Of a stretch of 64,000 nt of DNA, positions 10,266 to 19,608 are shown in pieces; position 1 is the first letter of the stretch; each line of letters starts with the position of its first letter. The notes under the pieces are model-generated. The model was not told the DNA's origin. It searched no databases and worked only from the letters and a program-made list of their open reading frames with translations. This DNA comes from CADEEN01 sp963783785 (GTDB taxonomy: Bacteria > Pseudomonadota > Gammaproteobacteria > Burkholderiales > Burkholderiaceae_C): contig CAWAOQ010000007.1 in NCBI GenBank assembly GCA_963783785.1, positions 1-64,000 of the forward strand, in the 5' to 3' direction. The translations under genes were made by a program, and so were the position numbers.

Positions 10266-10937
10266 ATGCCGAGGGATCACCGGAGAGTCCATGCGCCGAT
10301 CTTGTTTGTCGCCGCACTGCTCATCGTTGCGCCATGGGCCGCGCGGGCTGCACCGACGATCGAAGCTGCCGTCGCTGCCTACGAGCGCGGCGATCTGTCT
10401 TCAGCGCGCTCTGCCTTCACGCGGCTGGCGCGCGAGGGCGTGGCAGCAGCGGACTACAACCTGGCCGTCATGCACCTGCGCGGCGAAATGCCACACGCAA
10501 GCACGCACGAAGCCGTGCGGCTGATGACACGGGCGGCGGAAGGCGGCTTCGTGACTGCGATGTTCGGGCTGGCGCAGCTCTACGAGCAGGGTCGGGCGGG
10601 CTTGGTCGCCAACCTCGCCGAGGCTTACCGCTGGTACCTTCGCGCCGCCGAGGGTGGCAGCGTCGATGCCCAGGTCGCAATCGCCACCGCGCACTACCTC
10701 GGCCGCGGTGCCACGAAGGATGCAACGCAGGCTGCGCGCTGGTTTCGCATCGCGGCGCAGGCGGGTGATGTCGGCGCGCAATACCTGATCGCCTCGATGT
10801 ACGAAACCGGCGACGGCGTCGAACGCGACCTGCGCGAGGCACGCTACTGGTACGGCGTGGCAGCACGCAACGGCGATGACGCCGCGCCGAGCAAAGTCAA
10901 GGAACTCGACGCCAGGCTGAGTGCGCCGGGCACATAG
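10266..10937 (+). CDS. SEL1-like repeat (TPR-type) exported protein
   Basis: A signal peptide (hydrophobic about 12-28, ending ARAA) is followed by four to five SEL1-like repeats of about 36 residues, with marks such as AMFGLAQLYEQG, YRWYLRAAEGG and ARWFRIAAQAGD. Such proteins are scaffolds, and the partner is unknown here. I chose the ATG giving MPRDHRRVHAPILF because it places the signal peptide correctly; an upstream ATG at 10194 would bury it. It is divergent from lipB and convergent with the DUF493 gene. Confidence 0.82.
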   Translation: MPRDHRRVHAPILFVAALLIVAPWAARAAPTIEAAVAAYERGDLSSARSAFTRLAREGVAAADYNLAVMHLRGEMPHASTHEAVRLMTRAAEGGFVTAMFGLAQLYEQGRAGLVANLAEAYRWYLRAAEGGSVDAQVAIATAHYLGRGATKDATQAARWFRIAAQAGDVGAQYLIASMYETGDGVERDLREARYWYGVAARNGDDAAPSKVKELDARLSAPGT

Positions 10938-10949
10938 CTGGCTGCCTGC

Positions 10950-11228
10950 TCAAAGAACGACTTTCACCATCGGGTGCGTCGACAGCGTGCGATACAACTC
11001 ATCAAGTTGCTCGCGGCTGGTCGCCGTCACAGTGATCGTCAGGCCCAGGTAATTGCCAGCCTTGCTGGGCCGTGACTCGACGGTCGCCGCATCGAAGGCA
11101 GGATCGAAATGTCGCGCCACCGCGACAATGGCTTCGGTGAAGCCCTCGACGTGCGCACCCATCACCTTGATCGGGAATGCGCTCGGATATTCGATCAGGC
11201 TCTTATCAGGCGGGCTTGCCGCGCTCAT
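10950..11228 (-). CDS. DUF493 family protein (YbeD-like)
   Basis: A 92-residue small alpha/beta protein of the YbeD/DUF493 family, with FPIKVMGAH and TSREQLDELYRTLSTHPMVKVVL as hallmarks. The function is unknown, although the family is widely linked to lipoate and cell-envelope loci. Its start overlaps the stop of the aminotransferase gene by 4 nt, making it the last gene of that run. Confidence 0.92.
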   Translation of the reverse strand: MSAASPPDKSLIEYPSAFPIKVMGAHVEGFTEAIVAVARHFDPAFDAATVESRPSKAGNYLGLTITVTATSREQLDELYRTLSTHPMVKVVL

Positions 11229-12130
11229 ATCGACTGCGTGACCTTGGCGCGCTGATAGGCCTCATAGAGCCGTGCATACACCGGCCCCGGCTTGCCGCGG
11301 AGCGCGCCGTGGCCGACGGCGTCGCCGTCGATCTTGGTCACCGGCAGCACTTCCTTGGTGGCCGAGCTGAGCAGCACCTCGTCGGCACTGAGCACGTCGG
11401 CTTCAGACAGCGGACGCAGGTTGTAGGCAATGCCCTCCTCCTCGCACAGTTCACGCAGCAGGTCGTAGCGAATGCCCTCAAGCACGTGTTCGCTCTTGGG
11501 CGGACCGAGCAGCGCGCCCTCGTGCACGACCCAGACGTTGCTGGCTGCGGCCTCGGTCAGCCAGGGCCCGCCATGCGCACCTTCTCGGAACATGATCGTC
11601 TCAACCGCGCCGTGGTCGGCTGACACCTGCCGCGCCAGCACATTGCCGAGCAGCGAAATGCTCTTGATGTCACCGCGCTCCCAGCGGAAATCGCGCGCCG
11701 TGGTGCAGGCCACGCCGTGGTGGCGCTGCTCGGCGGTCGGCGGTTTCATCACGCTGACCATCATGAACACGGTCGGCTCGATGTCGGTCGGCATCACATG
11801 GTCGCGCAAGGCCACGCCGCGGGTCACCTGGATATACACGAGCTGGTCCTCGGCGCCTTGCTGCTCGGCCAGCGCCGCGACCAGCGGGCGGACGCGCTCC
11901 AACCACTGCTCGCGACCGAACGGATTGCCGATGCGCACCTTGGCCAGGCTGCGGGACATGCGCGCCATGTGCTCGTCGAAACGAAACAGCTTGCGGCCAT
12001 AGACGGGCACGACCTCGTAGATGCCGTCACCGAAAATGAAGCCACGGTCGAGCACGCTGACCTGTGCATCGCACAGGCGCAGGTAGCGGCCATTCAGGAA
12101 GCAGAGGGTTTCGGGCAAGGCGGTAGTCAT
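11225..12130 (-). CDS. dat: D-amino-acid transaminase (fold-type IV PLP enzyme)
   Basis: A 301-residue class IV aminotransferase related to D-alanine transaminase. SVLDRGFIFGDGIYEVVPVY is the N-terminal signature, GDIKSISLLGNVLA carries the PLP lysine, and LTEAAASNVW and SSATKEV bind the cofactor phosphate. It may supply D-Glu or D-Ala for peptidoglycan, which fits its position beside dacA (inference). A branched-chain or 4-amino-4-deoxychorismate role is less likely from the motifs. Confidence 0.88.
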   Translation of the reverse strand: MTTALPETLCFLNGRYLRLCDAQVSVLDRGFIFGDGIYEVVPVYGRKLFRFDEHMARMSRSLAKVRIGNPFGREQWLERVRPLVAALAEQQGAEDQLVYIQVTRGVALRDHVMPTDIEPTVFMMVSVMKPPTAEQRHHGVACTTARDFRWERGDIKSISLLGNVLARQVSADHGAVETIMFREGAHGGPWLTEAAASNVWVVHEGALLGPPKSEHVLEGIRYDLLRELCEEEGIAYNLRPLSEADVLSADEVLLSSATKEVLPVTKIDGDAVGHGALRGKPGPVYARLYEAYQRAKVTQSI

Positions 12131-12161
12131 GCGCTGTCCTCGCAGTGGAGCAATGAGCTTA

Positions 12162-13331
12162 CTACTTGATCCACAGTCTCAAGGCGTCCCAGGCGCGACC
12201 CAGCAGACCGGCCTGTTCGACCGCCTCCAGCACCACCAGCGGCACTTCGGCCACCGGCGCACCGGCCGCAGTGGTCACTTTCAATGTGCCGACGCGCTGG
12301 CCCTTGGCCAGTGGTGCAACCAGCGGCTCGGTGCGCTCGACGCGCGTCTGCAGCTTTCCAGCCTCACCGCGAGGCACCGCGATCACGACGGCAGCGTCGC
12401 TGCCGAGCTTGGCATGACGCTCCTTGCCCTTCCAGACCTCGGGAGTGGCAATGGCCTTGCCGGCCTCGAACAGCCGCACCGGATCGAACGCCTGGTAGCC
12501 CCAGTTGAGCAGCTTCTGACTCTCGTTGGCACGTGCCTCGCGCGACGCGGTGCCCAGCACCACGCTGAGCAAGCGCCGCTTGTTGCCGGCACCCAGGTTG
12601 GGGTAGTCGCGCGCAGCGCTGGCCACCAGGCAATAGCCGGCGGCATCGGTGAAACCGGTCTTCATGCCGTCGACTGTCGGGTCGCGGCGCAGCAGCAGAT
12701 TGCGGTTGTCCTGGCGGATCCTGTTGTAGGTCCACTCCTTGATGCTGTAGTAGCGGTAGTACTGCGGAAAGTCACGGATCACGCGCGCAGCGATCACGCC
12801 GATGTCGCGGGCGCTGGACTTGTGCCCGGCCTCGCCCATGCCGGTGACGTTCTTGAATGCGGTGTTCTTCAGGCCCCAGGCCAGCGCCTGCCGATTCATC
12901 GTGGCGATGAAGTTTTCCACCGATCCAGCCACCGCCTCGGCCAGCGCCACCGAGGCATCGTTGCCCGACTGCACGATCATGCCGTGCAGCAGTTCCTCGA
13001 CAGTGGGCCGCATCGTCGTATCGATGAACATCAGCGACGGGTCGCCCTTGCGTTCGTTCCACGCCCTCTCGCTGACGGCAACGCGGTCCTCGAGCGCGAG
13101 CTTCTTGTCGCGAAGTGCGCCGAAAACGATGTAAGCCGTCATCAGCTTGGTCAACGAGGCCGGGTCGGTTGGCGTGTCGGCGTCCCGCTCGGCCAGCGTC
13201 TGGCCGGTGGTGAGGTCCAGCAGGATGTACTGCCGTGCAGCGACCTCCGGCGGCTGCACGGCCTGCGCGCCAACCCACACAGGCGAAAGAAACCCAACCG
13301 CAGCCAATGCCCACGCAAACAGTCTTTTCAT
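12162..13331 (-). CDS. dacA: D-alanyl-D-alanine carboxypeptidase (PBP5/6 type)
   Basis: A periplasmic low-molecular-weight penicillin-binding protein that trims the terminal D-Ala from peptidoglycan. The 389-residue product has a signal peptide (cleavage near GAQA), the catalytic SLTK box (S59-K62), SGN (S122-N124) and KTG (K224-G226). A C-terminal beta domain ends in WDALRLWIK, an amphipathic helix typical for membrane anchoring. It lies 31 nt upstream of dat. Confidence 0.96.
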   Translation of the reverse strand: MKRLFAWALAAVGFLSPVWVGAQAVQPPEVAARQYILLDLTTGQTLAERDADTPTDPASLTKLMTAYIVFGALRDKKLALEDRVAVSERAWNERKGDPSLMFIDTTMRPTVEELLHGMIVQSGNDASVALAEAVAGSVENFIATMNRQALAWGLKNTAFKNVTGMGEAGHKSSARDIGVIAARVIRDFPQYYRYYSIKEWTYNRIRQDNRNLLLRRDPTVDGMKTGFTDAAGYCLVASAARDYPNLGAGNKRRLLSVVLGTASREARANESQKLLNWGYQAFDPVRLFEAGKAIATPEVWKGKERHAKLGSDAAVVIAVPRGEAGKLQTRVERTEPLVAPLAKGQRVGTLKVTTAAGAPVAEVPLVVLEAVEQAGLLGRAWDALRLWIK

Positions 13332-13365
13332 TGATATCGGACCAAGGGAAGTAGAGAGAGAAGCC

Positions 13366-13977
13366 TCATCCAGCCGGAGCCGAGAGGTGGCGTACGACGA
13401 TCGACTTCAGCAGCGGTAACTGGCCATGAAAGAAGTGTCCGCCTCCGGGCACCACCACCACCGGCAGGCCCTGCGGCCGCGCCCAGTCGAGCGTCGCTGC
13501 CAGCGGCACGACATCATCGGCCTCACCGTGGATGACCAGTGTGTCCGCCGGCACGGCGGCGACCGGAAAGTTGGCCGTGGCCGGCGCCACCAGCACCAGC
13601 TTGTCCGGATGCAGCGTGGCCGCGGCATGCGACGCGACGAAGGCGCCGAAAGAGAATCCGGCCAGCGCCAGCGGCCGCCCGGGCTCACGAACTGCCGCCG
13701 CGACCGCCACCGCATCGTCGATTTCGCCTCGGCCCTCGTCCCAGCTGCCCGCCGAGCCGCCGATGCCGCGAAAGTTGAATCGCACGGCACGCCAGCCGCA
13801 TTGCGTGAACGCGCGCGCCAGCGTCGCAACCACCTTGTTGTCCATCGTCCCGCCGTGCTGCGGGTGCGGATGGCACAGGATGGCTGTGCCGCGCGCTTCG
13901 CCTTGCGGCCCATCGATTGCACAGGCGAGCATGCCGGCAGGGCCGGCAATGTTTCGCCGCTCCGTACGTGGGTTCAC
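13366..13977 (-). CDS. Alpha/beta hydrolase
   Basis: A 203-residue cytosolic hydrolase with nucleophile elbow GFSFGAF, an early CHPHPQHGG loop, and late HGEADDVVP and GGGHFFHG segments that supply Asp and His. This is the short 'CHPHP' subfamily found in many proteobacteria, whose substrate is unknown. It lies 15 nt downstream of the ferredoxin-like gene and 34 nt upstream of dacA. Confidence 0.88.
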   Translation of the reverse strand: MNPRTERRNIAGPAGMLACAIDGPQGEARGTAILCHPHPQHGGTMDNKVVATLARAFTQCGWRAVRFNFRGIGGSAGSWDEGRGEIDDAVAVAAAVREPGRPLALAGFSFGAFVASHAAATLHPDKLVLVAPATANFPVAAVPADTLVIHGEADDVVPLAATLDWARPQGLPVVVVPGGGHFFHGQLPLLKSIVVRHLSAPAG

Positions 13978-13992
13978 GGCGTGGCGCGGTGC

Positions 13993-14325
13993 TCAGTGTC
14001 CGACGTCGGGCGCCAGCAGCAGGCGCGCGACGACCTTGCCACCGATCAGGTGCGAATCGACGATCTCGTCGATGTCGCTCTGGTCAACGTAGCTGTACCA
14101 CACCGCCTCGGGGTAGACCACCGCCACCGGGCCGCCGGCACAGCGGTCAAGGCAACCCGCCTTGTTGACACGCACGCCCCCTGGCCCGTTGAGACCAGCC
14201 GCCTTGACGCGCACCTTGCAATGGTCGAAGCCGGTCTGCGCGTCATGCTGCGCACAGCAGGCTTCGTTGTTGGTACGCTGGTTCAGGCAGAAGAAGATGT
14301 GGTGCCGGTAGTAGCTCGAACTCAT
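13993..14325 (-). CDS. (2Fe-2S) thioredoxin-like ferredoxin
   Basis: A 110-residue electron carrier. The cysteines follow the shethna/NuoE-like pattern: FFCLNQR, a second Cys near ACC, then NKAGCLDRCAGGPVAVVYPE, which is the signature of this family. The start MSSSYYRHHIFFCLN is usual. It lies 20 nt below the VanZ gene in the same direction. Confidence 0.9.
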   Translation of the reverse strand: MSSSYYRHHIFFCLNQRTNNEACCAQHDAQTGFDHCKVRVKAAGLNGPGGVRVNKAGCLDRCAGGPVAVVYPEAVWYSYVDQSDIDEIVDSHLIGGKVVARLLLAPDVGH

Positions 14326-14345
14326 GCGCAGATTGTAGGTGGCGC

Positions 14346-15481
14346 CTAGTCGCGGCCGCGCTGCGCCAGCCTGGCCAGCAGCCAGACGATGGCCCCATAC
14401 GGCCACAGCCAACCGATCCACTGCGCCAAGCCGTGGAAACGGATGAAGCGCCCCTGCTCCCAGTCCTGCAGACTGGCGGCGTAATACGGATCGGTCGGTG
14501 CCTGCGCCACGAGCACCACCAACGCCGTCAGCGCGGCGAGGCCCAAGGCCGGCGGCCAACCGCGGGCTGGTGCCAACGGCCGCCAATGCGAGCGCGGCAC
14601 CAATTGCCAGGGCACGCCACGTCATCGGCGACCACCAGGCCAGCGCATGCTGCGGGCCGAAATTGAGCGCGGTCGACAAGGTGCTCACGGCGACTGCCAG
14701 CAACGTCGCCCCAGCCACCAGCGTCAGCCGATGCCAACCGGCCCGCGTGGTGGCGAACGCCACCAGGCAAGGCGCCGCCAGCCCCAATGCAGTCGTGAGC
14801 AATTCGTGGGCCCGCGTCAGCTCAGGCATTGCCGCGGCATCGCCCGCTTCGCCAAGCCATGCCGCGACATCCTCGGCCCACGGCGTGCTCTCAAACGCGG
14901 CATCGACCAGCGCACGCACTTCGCCCCATACCTGGCCCAGCCCCAGCGGCACTGGTGTCGGAAACAGCAGGCCGATCGGCCAAAGGAGCAGCAACACGAT
15001 CGCGAAAGCACTGTGGCGCGCAAACCAGCGCTCGCGCAGTGCGTGCCACCGGTCAACCCAGCCCACCTCGAACAGCATGGCTGCCAGCAACGCCCCGACC
15101 AGCGAGCCGGCGACGTTGTAGGCACAGTCCTTCAGGGACGGCACGCGCGTGGGCAGAAAGTTCTGCGCCACCTCGACGGTGAATGACAGTCCGGCGCTGC
15201 CCACGACGGCCATGGCCAGTCCGGCAGACCGCGCTGCCACCACTGCGTACAACCGCGCCGAACAGCAAGGCGCCGAGCGGCAGGTACCCGAGCAGGTTGG
15301 CCGCTTCGTCGAAACGGTCGCGCCAAGGCGGCCATGGCAGCCGCAGCAGTCCGGCACCCTCGAGGGGCGCCGGCCACCGCCAACCGCTGAACGGGTACAG
15401 GCTGGCATAGACGACCAGCGCCGCGAACGCCAGGGCCAGCGGCAGCGCCGTGCTGCGATGGCGCGTGGGCAGTCGGGACAT
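14346..15481 (-). CDS. VanZ-like membrane protein (frame restored)
   Basis: A VanZ-domain protein extended by further membrane segments, about 378 residues once repaired. The frame changes twice, near 15250 and 14574; in both places removing one inserted G after a GTT codon joins the frames. Seen segments include LYPFSGWRWP, EAANLLGYLPLGALLFG, FTVEVAQNFLPTRVPSLKDCAYN (the VanZ core) and a C-terminal part with YGAIVWLLARLAQRG. The role is unknown. The frameshifts are probably sequencing errors. Confidence 0.75.
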
Positions 15482-15483
15482 GA

Positions 15484-15666
15484 TCAGGACCGCTTGATCG
15501 CCGCCAATGCCATCGGCAAGTCGGGAACGCTATGCAGCTTGCGTTTCATCAGCAGCAGGCACTCACATTCCGCGAGGCCGTCCGAAGGCGCCAAGACCAA
15601 ACTGACGCGCGGACGAGGCCGATGGATCAGGCGCGCGAGCCACTTGGCGACGAAGACGATGTGCAT
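15484..15666 (-). CDS. Possible small protein upstream of the VanZ gene
   Basis: A 60-codon frame beginning MHIVFVAKWLARLIH. Its stop lies 2 nt before the VanZ start (TGATCATG), the spacing of a coupled leader gene. I do not recognise it and the composition is not decisive, so it may be non-coding. Confidence 0.3.
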   Translation of the reverse strand: MHIVFVAKWLARLIHRPRPRVSLVLAPSDGLAECECLLLMKRKLHSVPDLPMALAAIKRS

Positions 15667-15732
15667 GGCCTTGGCCCACAGTGACTGCTGCTCAGGCGCA
15701 ACGATTATGCGGACGCCGCCGGCGCCAGCTCC

Positions 15733-15846
15733 AAGAAAAAGCCCCGGCTTCGCAGCCGGGGCTGAAAAGCCTTATCGCTGTCATCACGCTAAGGCGCCTG
15801 CTCAGGGAGGAAAAGCAGGGAATGACGGCCTTGCGGCTATCATTCG
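15733..15846 (-). ncRNA. Candidate small RNA with its own promoter and terminator
   Basis: On the minus strand a plausible promoter (TTACAA at 15880-15875, 16 nt, TACATT at 15858-15853) precedes about 110 nt that end in a strong intrinsic terminator at 15740-15763. No minus-strand gene lies upstream whose end this terminator could serve, because hemB runs the other way. I recognise no RNA family. Confidence 0.4.
15735..15763 (-). terminator. Rho-independent terminator
   Basis: AGCCCCGGCT, a TCGC loop (plus strand) and its exact reverse complement form a 10-bp GC-rich stem, followed on the minus strand by a run of five T. It works only for minus-strand transcripts. Confidence 0.8.
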
Positions 15847-15993
15847 CCGATCAATGTAGCAGAGCGCGCACCGGTTGTAACGGTGCCGAAACAAATTGCC
15901 GGGGCCTGTTCCCTCCCGCCAGACTGCGCTGCCTGCCGACGGCCGGCGGTGACCATCGAGGGCCCCGTCGCCAAACTGCCACGACTGCACGAC

Positions 15994-17001
15994 ATGGTCA
16001 CCCCGCCCCTGCCGCCTTACCCTGCCAGCCGGCCGCGACGTTTGCGTCGCGACGCGTTCAGCCGCGCCCTCGTGCGCGAGAACCAGCTGGCGCCAGCCGA
16101 CCTGATCTACCCGGTGTTCGTGCTCGACGGCCAGCAGCAGGCGCAGGACGTGGCATCGATGCCCGGCGTGCAGCGCCTGTCGATCGACCGACTGCTGCCG
16201 CTGGCCGAACAATGTCTGGCGCTGGGCGTGCCGGTGATGGCGCTGTTCCCGGTGATCGATGTCGCGCAGAAGACACTCGATGGCCGCGCCGCGACCGACC
16301 CGGACGGGCTTGTGCCGCGAGCAGTGCGCGAACTCAAGCGCCGCTTTCCCGAACTGGGGCTGCTGACCGACATTGCGCTCGATCCTTACACCAGCCATGG
16401 CCAAGACGGCCTGATCGACGACAGCGGCTACATCCTCAACGATGAAACGGTTGCGGTGCTCGTGCGGCAGGCATGCGTGCATGCCGAGGCCGGCGTCGAC
16501 ATCGTCGCACCGAGCGACATGATGGACGGCCGGATCGGCGCGATCCGCACCGCGCTCGAAGGCTGCGGCGCCATCCACACCAAGATCATGGCCTACAGCG
16601 CCAAGTACGCCAGCGCCTTCTACGGACCCTTCCGCGATGCTGTCGGCTCGGCCGGCAATCTCGGCAAGAGTGACAAGAAGGTCTACCAGATGGATCCCGC
16701 CAACAGCGACGAGGCCCTGCGCGAGGTGGCGCTCGACATCGCCGAAGGCGCCGACATGGTGATGGTCAAGCCGGGGCTCCCTTACCTGGACATCGTGCGT
16801 CGGGTGAAGGACGAGTTCCGCATGCCGACGTTCGCCTACCAGGTCAGCGGCGAATACGCGATGCTCAAAGCGGCCGCCGCCAATGGCTGGCTCGACCACG
16901 ATGCCGTGATGATGGAGTCGCTGCTGGCCTTCAAGCGCGCTGGCGCCGACGGCGTGCTGACCTATTTCGCGCTGGATGCCGCGCGCCTGCTGCGTCGCTG
17001 A
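15994..17001 (+). CDS. hemB: Delta-aminolevulinic acid dehydratase (porphobilinogen synthase)
   Basis: Condenses two 5-aminolevulinates to porphobilinogen in haem synthesis. The 335-residue product has both Schiff-base lysines in family context: KIMAYSAKYASAFYGPFRDA (K204) and MVMVKPGLPYLD (K259). DMMDGRIGAIR is also conserved. The start MVTPPLPPYPASRPRR fits the family; an upstream in-frame ATG at 15883 would cross the promoter of the minus-strand small RNA candidate. Confidence 0.96.
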   Translation: MVTPPLPPYPASRPRRLRRDAFSRALVRENQLAPADLIYPVFVLDGQQQAQDVASMPGVQRLSIDRLLPLAEQCLALGVPVMALFPVIDVAQKTLDGRAATDPDGLVPRAVRELKRRFPELGLLTDIALDPYTSHGQDGLIDDSGYILNDETVAVLVRQACVHAEAGVDIVAPSDMMDGRIGAIRTALEGCGAIHTKIMAYSAKYASAFYGPFRDAVGSAGNLGKSDKKVYQMDPANSDEALREVALDIAEGADMVMVKPGLPYLDIVRRVKDEFRMPTFAYQVSGEYAMLKAAAANGWLDHDAVMMESLLAFKRAGADGVLTYFALDAARLLRR

Positions 17002-17015
17002 GTACGCTCCGGCCG

Positions 17016-18114
17016 ATGCGCATCTTTCACGTCTGCGCCGACCGCTTCACTGAACTCGACGATCTGCCCGAGTCCCTGCCCGGCAGCGGCTTTCTGTGGA
17101 TCGGCACCGACAGGAGCGGGTTCGAGATCCACACCGCGGCGATCCAGCAGCGGCTGCAGCGCTGGGAAAGCAGCCCGCTGGTCGACCTGCACATTTCCGA
17201 CCTGCTCAACAACCAGCTGCCCAGCCACTACGACTACACGTCGTGGTACGACATACTGGTATTTCGCCGTCTGGCCGCGGGTGCTGGCAGTGACCAGTTG
17301 TTCGTCGACGACGAACACGGCACGATGACATCGGTGCGGCGCGCGCTCGAAATCATCGATACCAGTCCGGTCGGTTTCGCGCTGTTCGACCATGTGCTGA
17401 TCACCGTGCATCCAGCCGACTGCGCCGTGCGCGAACACTTTGCCCACCGCCTGTCCGGCCTGGCTGCCGGTGGCGAGGCGCGCGGCGCCATTCGACTGCC
17501 CGCCAGCCCCGCCGACCTGATGTTGCGCATGGTCAATCACATGGTCGACAACTACCTGGACCTGCGCCGCCTGCTGACGCGCCAGCTCGGCCATCTGCAG
17601 CATGAGCTGCTGAGCCCGAAGAGCCGGTTCCGCGACTGGCCGGTGCTGCTCGACTCGCGCAACGCGCTGCACCTGCTCGAAGATACCTGCGAAGACCAGC
17701 GTGCCGCCGATGCAGGAGTGGATCGATGCTCTCGAAGAGGGGCCCGACCCCTCCGACGCCACCGCCCGACGCGAGCGCGAACTGCTGCGCGTGCGTTCGC
17801 GGGACGTGATCGAACACATCGAGCGCGTGCTGTCGCATGTGCGCCGACTCGAGCAATCTGCAGAGAACGCCGTGCAGATGCACTTCTCCGCGCTCGGCCA
17901 CCGCACGAACGACATCATGCGCACGCTGACCGTGCTGACGGCGATCTTCATGCCATTGAACCTGGTGACGGGTTTCTTCGGTATGAACTTCGATTCGCTG
18001 CCACTGATCCACAGCACCACCGGGGTATGGGTCACAGTCGGCGTGATGACGGTCATCGGCATCGCCCTGAGTCTGTTCTTCTGGCGCAAGCGCTACCTCA
18101 GCACACGCGGCTGA
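17016..18114 (+). CDS. corA: CorA family magnesium/cobalt transporter (frame restored)
   Basis: An inner-membrane divalent-cation channel. The cytosolic funnel is encoded from MRIFHVCADRF to QRAA. The frame then shifts near 17707, where one extra base lies before the codons for MQEWIDALEE. The long coiled stalk and two C-terminal helices follow, with the signature GFFGMNFDSLP, close to the family GMN motif. Restored length is about 365 residues. It follows hemB by 14 nt. Confidence 0.88.
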
Positions 18115-18127
18115 GCGGGATACGTCC

Positions 18128-18568
18128 TCAGCGTCGGTAGGGGTCGGGAAAACCGAGCGCCCGCAGCAGTGCCGTCTCCCGGGCCTCCATCACGCGTGCG
18201 TCGGCTGCGCGCTCGTGCTGATAGCCCTGCGCATGAAGGGTGCCGTGAACCAGCAGATGGGCATAGTGCGCGATCAGCGCCTTGCGCTGCTCGCGAGCCT
18301 CGCGCGCGACCACCGGTGCACACAGCACGATGTCGGCCACCACCACCGGCTTGCGCTGGTAGTCGAAGGTCAGCACATTGGTGGCATGGTCGCCGGCGCG
18401 GAAAGCACGGTTGAGGGCATGCCCCTCGTCGGCATCGACGATGCGCACGGTGATCTCGGCAGGCGCTTCCAGCGCCGCGCGGATCCATCGAGCCACCTTG
18501 TGGCGCGACAGCACACCGCGGTGGCGCCCGTCCGGCTGCTGCAGCGACAGGACCAGTTCAGGGCGCAT
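18128..18568 (-). CDS. ybeY: Endoribonuclease YbeY (rRNA maturation factor)
   Basis: A zinc-dependent endoribonuclease acting in 16S 3'-end maturation and ribosome quality control. The 146-residue product has the metal motif HGTLHAQGYQHE (family H-G-x-L-H-x-x-G-Y-x-H) and a preceding NVLTFDYQ segment. The start MRPELVLSLQ overlaps the end of the phoH gene by 11 nt, the usual phoH-ybeY pairing. It converges with corA. Confidence 0.94.
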   Translation of the reverse strand: MRPELVLSLQQPDGRHRGVLSRHKVARWIRAALEAPAEITVRIVDADEGHALNRAFRAGDHATNVLTFDYQRKPVVVADIVLCAPVVAREAREQRKALIAHYAHLLVHGTLHAQGYQHERAADARVMEARETALLRALGFPDPYRR

Positions 18569-19538
18569 CGCGATCGGGAGCCTTCTGCACGCGCTCGTAG
18601 GCCTCGACGATGCGCGCCACCAACGGATGGCGCACGACGTCGGACGCCGTGAAATGGGTGAACGCAATGCCCTCGACTCGCCGCAGCACCTGTTCGGCCT
18701 GCACCAGGCCGCTGTCGATGCCCCGCGGCAGATCGATCTGGCTGACGTCGCCATTGACTACTGCCTTGGCACCGAAACCGATCCTGGTCAGGAACATCTT
18801 CATCTGCTCGGCCGTGGTGTTTTGCGCCTCGTCGAGGATCACGAAGGCATGGTTCAGCGTGCGCCCACGCATGAAGGCCAGCGGCGCGATCTCGATCAGG
18901 CCCTTTTCGAACGCCTTCGTCACGCGGTCGAAGCCCATCAGGTCGTACAGCGCGTCGTACAGCGGACGCAGGTAGGGATCGACCTTTTGCGCCAGGTCGC
19001 CCGGCAGAAAGCCCAGCCGCTCGCCGGCCTCGACCGCAGGCCGCGTCAGCACGATGCGCTGGACCTGGCTGCGCTCGAGCGCATCCACGGCGCAGGCCAC
19101 GGCCAGGAAGGTCTTGCCGGTGCCGGCCGGCCCGATGCCGAAGGTGATGTCGTGGACCAGCATCTGGCGCAGGTACTGGCGCTGGTTCGGCGTGCGGCCT
19201 TCCAGATCGGCGCGGCGGGTGTGCAGCACGACGGCGTCATCGACCTCACCGTCGATCGCGGCGGTGCCGCGCCGCGTGCCTGGCGCCGTGGCCTGGGCCA
19301 GCGCGAGCTGGAAGGCCTCGGCACCGATCGGCCGCGCGGCACGTTCGTACAGCGACTGCAGCAAGGCCACTGCACGCTCGGCGGCCGGCTTGGCACCCTC
19401 GACGCGAAACGATTCATTGCGTCGCGCGATGGAGACATCGAGCGCCGATTCGATCGACCGCAGGTGGCTGTCCAGCGTGCCGCAGAGATGAGCCAGTCGA
19501 TGGTTGTCCAGCGGAATGAAGGCGTGGCGAAGGATCAA
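18558..19538 (-). CDS. phoH: PhoH-like ATPase (PhoL/YbeZ)
   Basis: A cytosolic P-loop ATPase that partners YbeY. The 326-residue product carries Walker A GPAGTGKT, LTRPAVEAGERLGFLPGD, Walker B VILDEAQNTT and GDVSQIDLP. The family begins just before LRHAFIPLDN, where no ATG is available. TTG at 19538 (or 19544) is the likely start, and the much longer frame running to 20075 is not part of the gene. It is divergent from the sensor kinase gene. Confidence 0.92.
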   Translation of the reverse strand: MILRHAFIPLDNHRLAHLCGTLDSHLRSIESALDVSIARRNESFRVEGAKPAAERAVALLQSLYERAARPIGAEAFQLALAQATAPGTRRGTAAIDGEVDDAVVLHTRRADLEGRTPNQRQYLRQMLVHDITFGIGPAGTGKTFLAVACAVDALERSQVQRIVLTRPAVEAGERLGFLPGDLAQKVDPYLRPLYDALYDLMGFDRVTKAFEKGLIEIAPLAFMRGRTLNHAFVILDEAQNTTAEQMKMFLTRIGFGAKAVVNGDVSQIDLPRGIDSGLVQAEQVLRRVEGIAFTHFTASDVVRHPLVARIVEAYERVQKAPDRDAP

Positions 19539-19608
19539 GGGCAAGCCCTGCAGAAACGCACGAAGCCAGCATTGTCGCCGTGACGATGGGCAAGCACCAT
19601 CCTGCACA

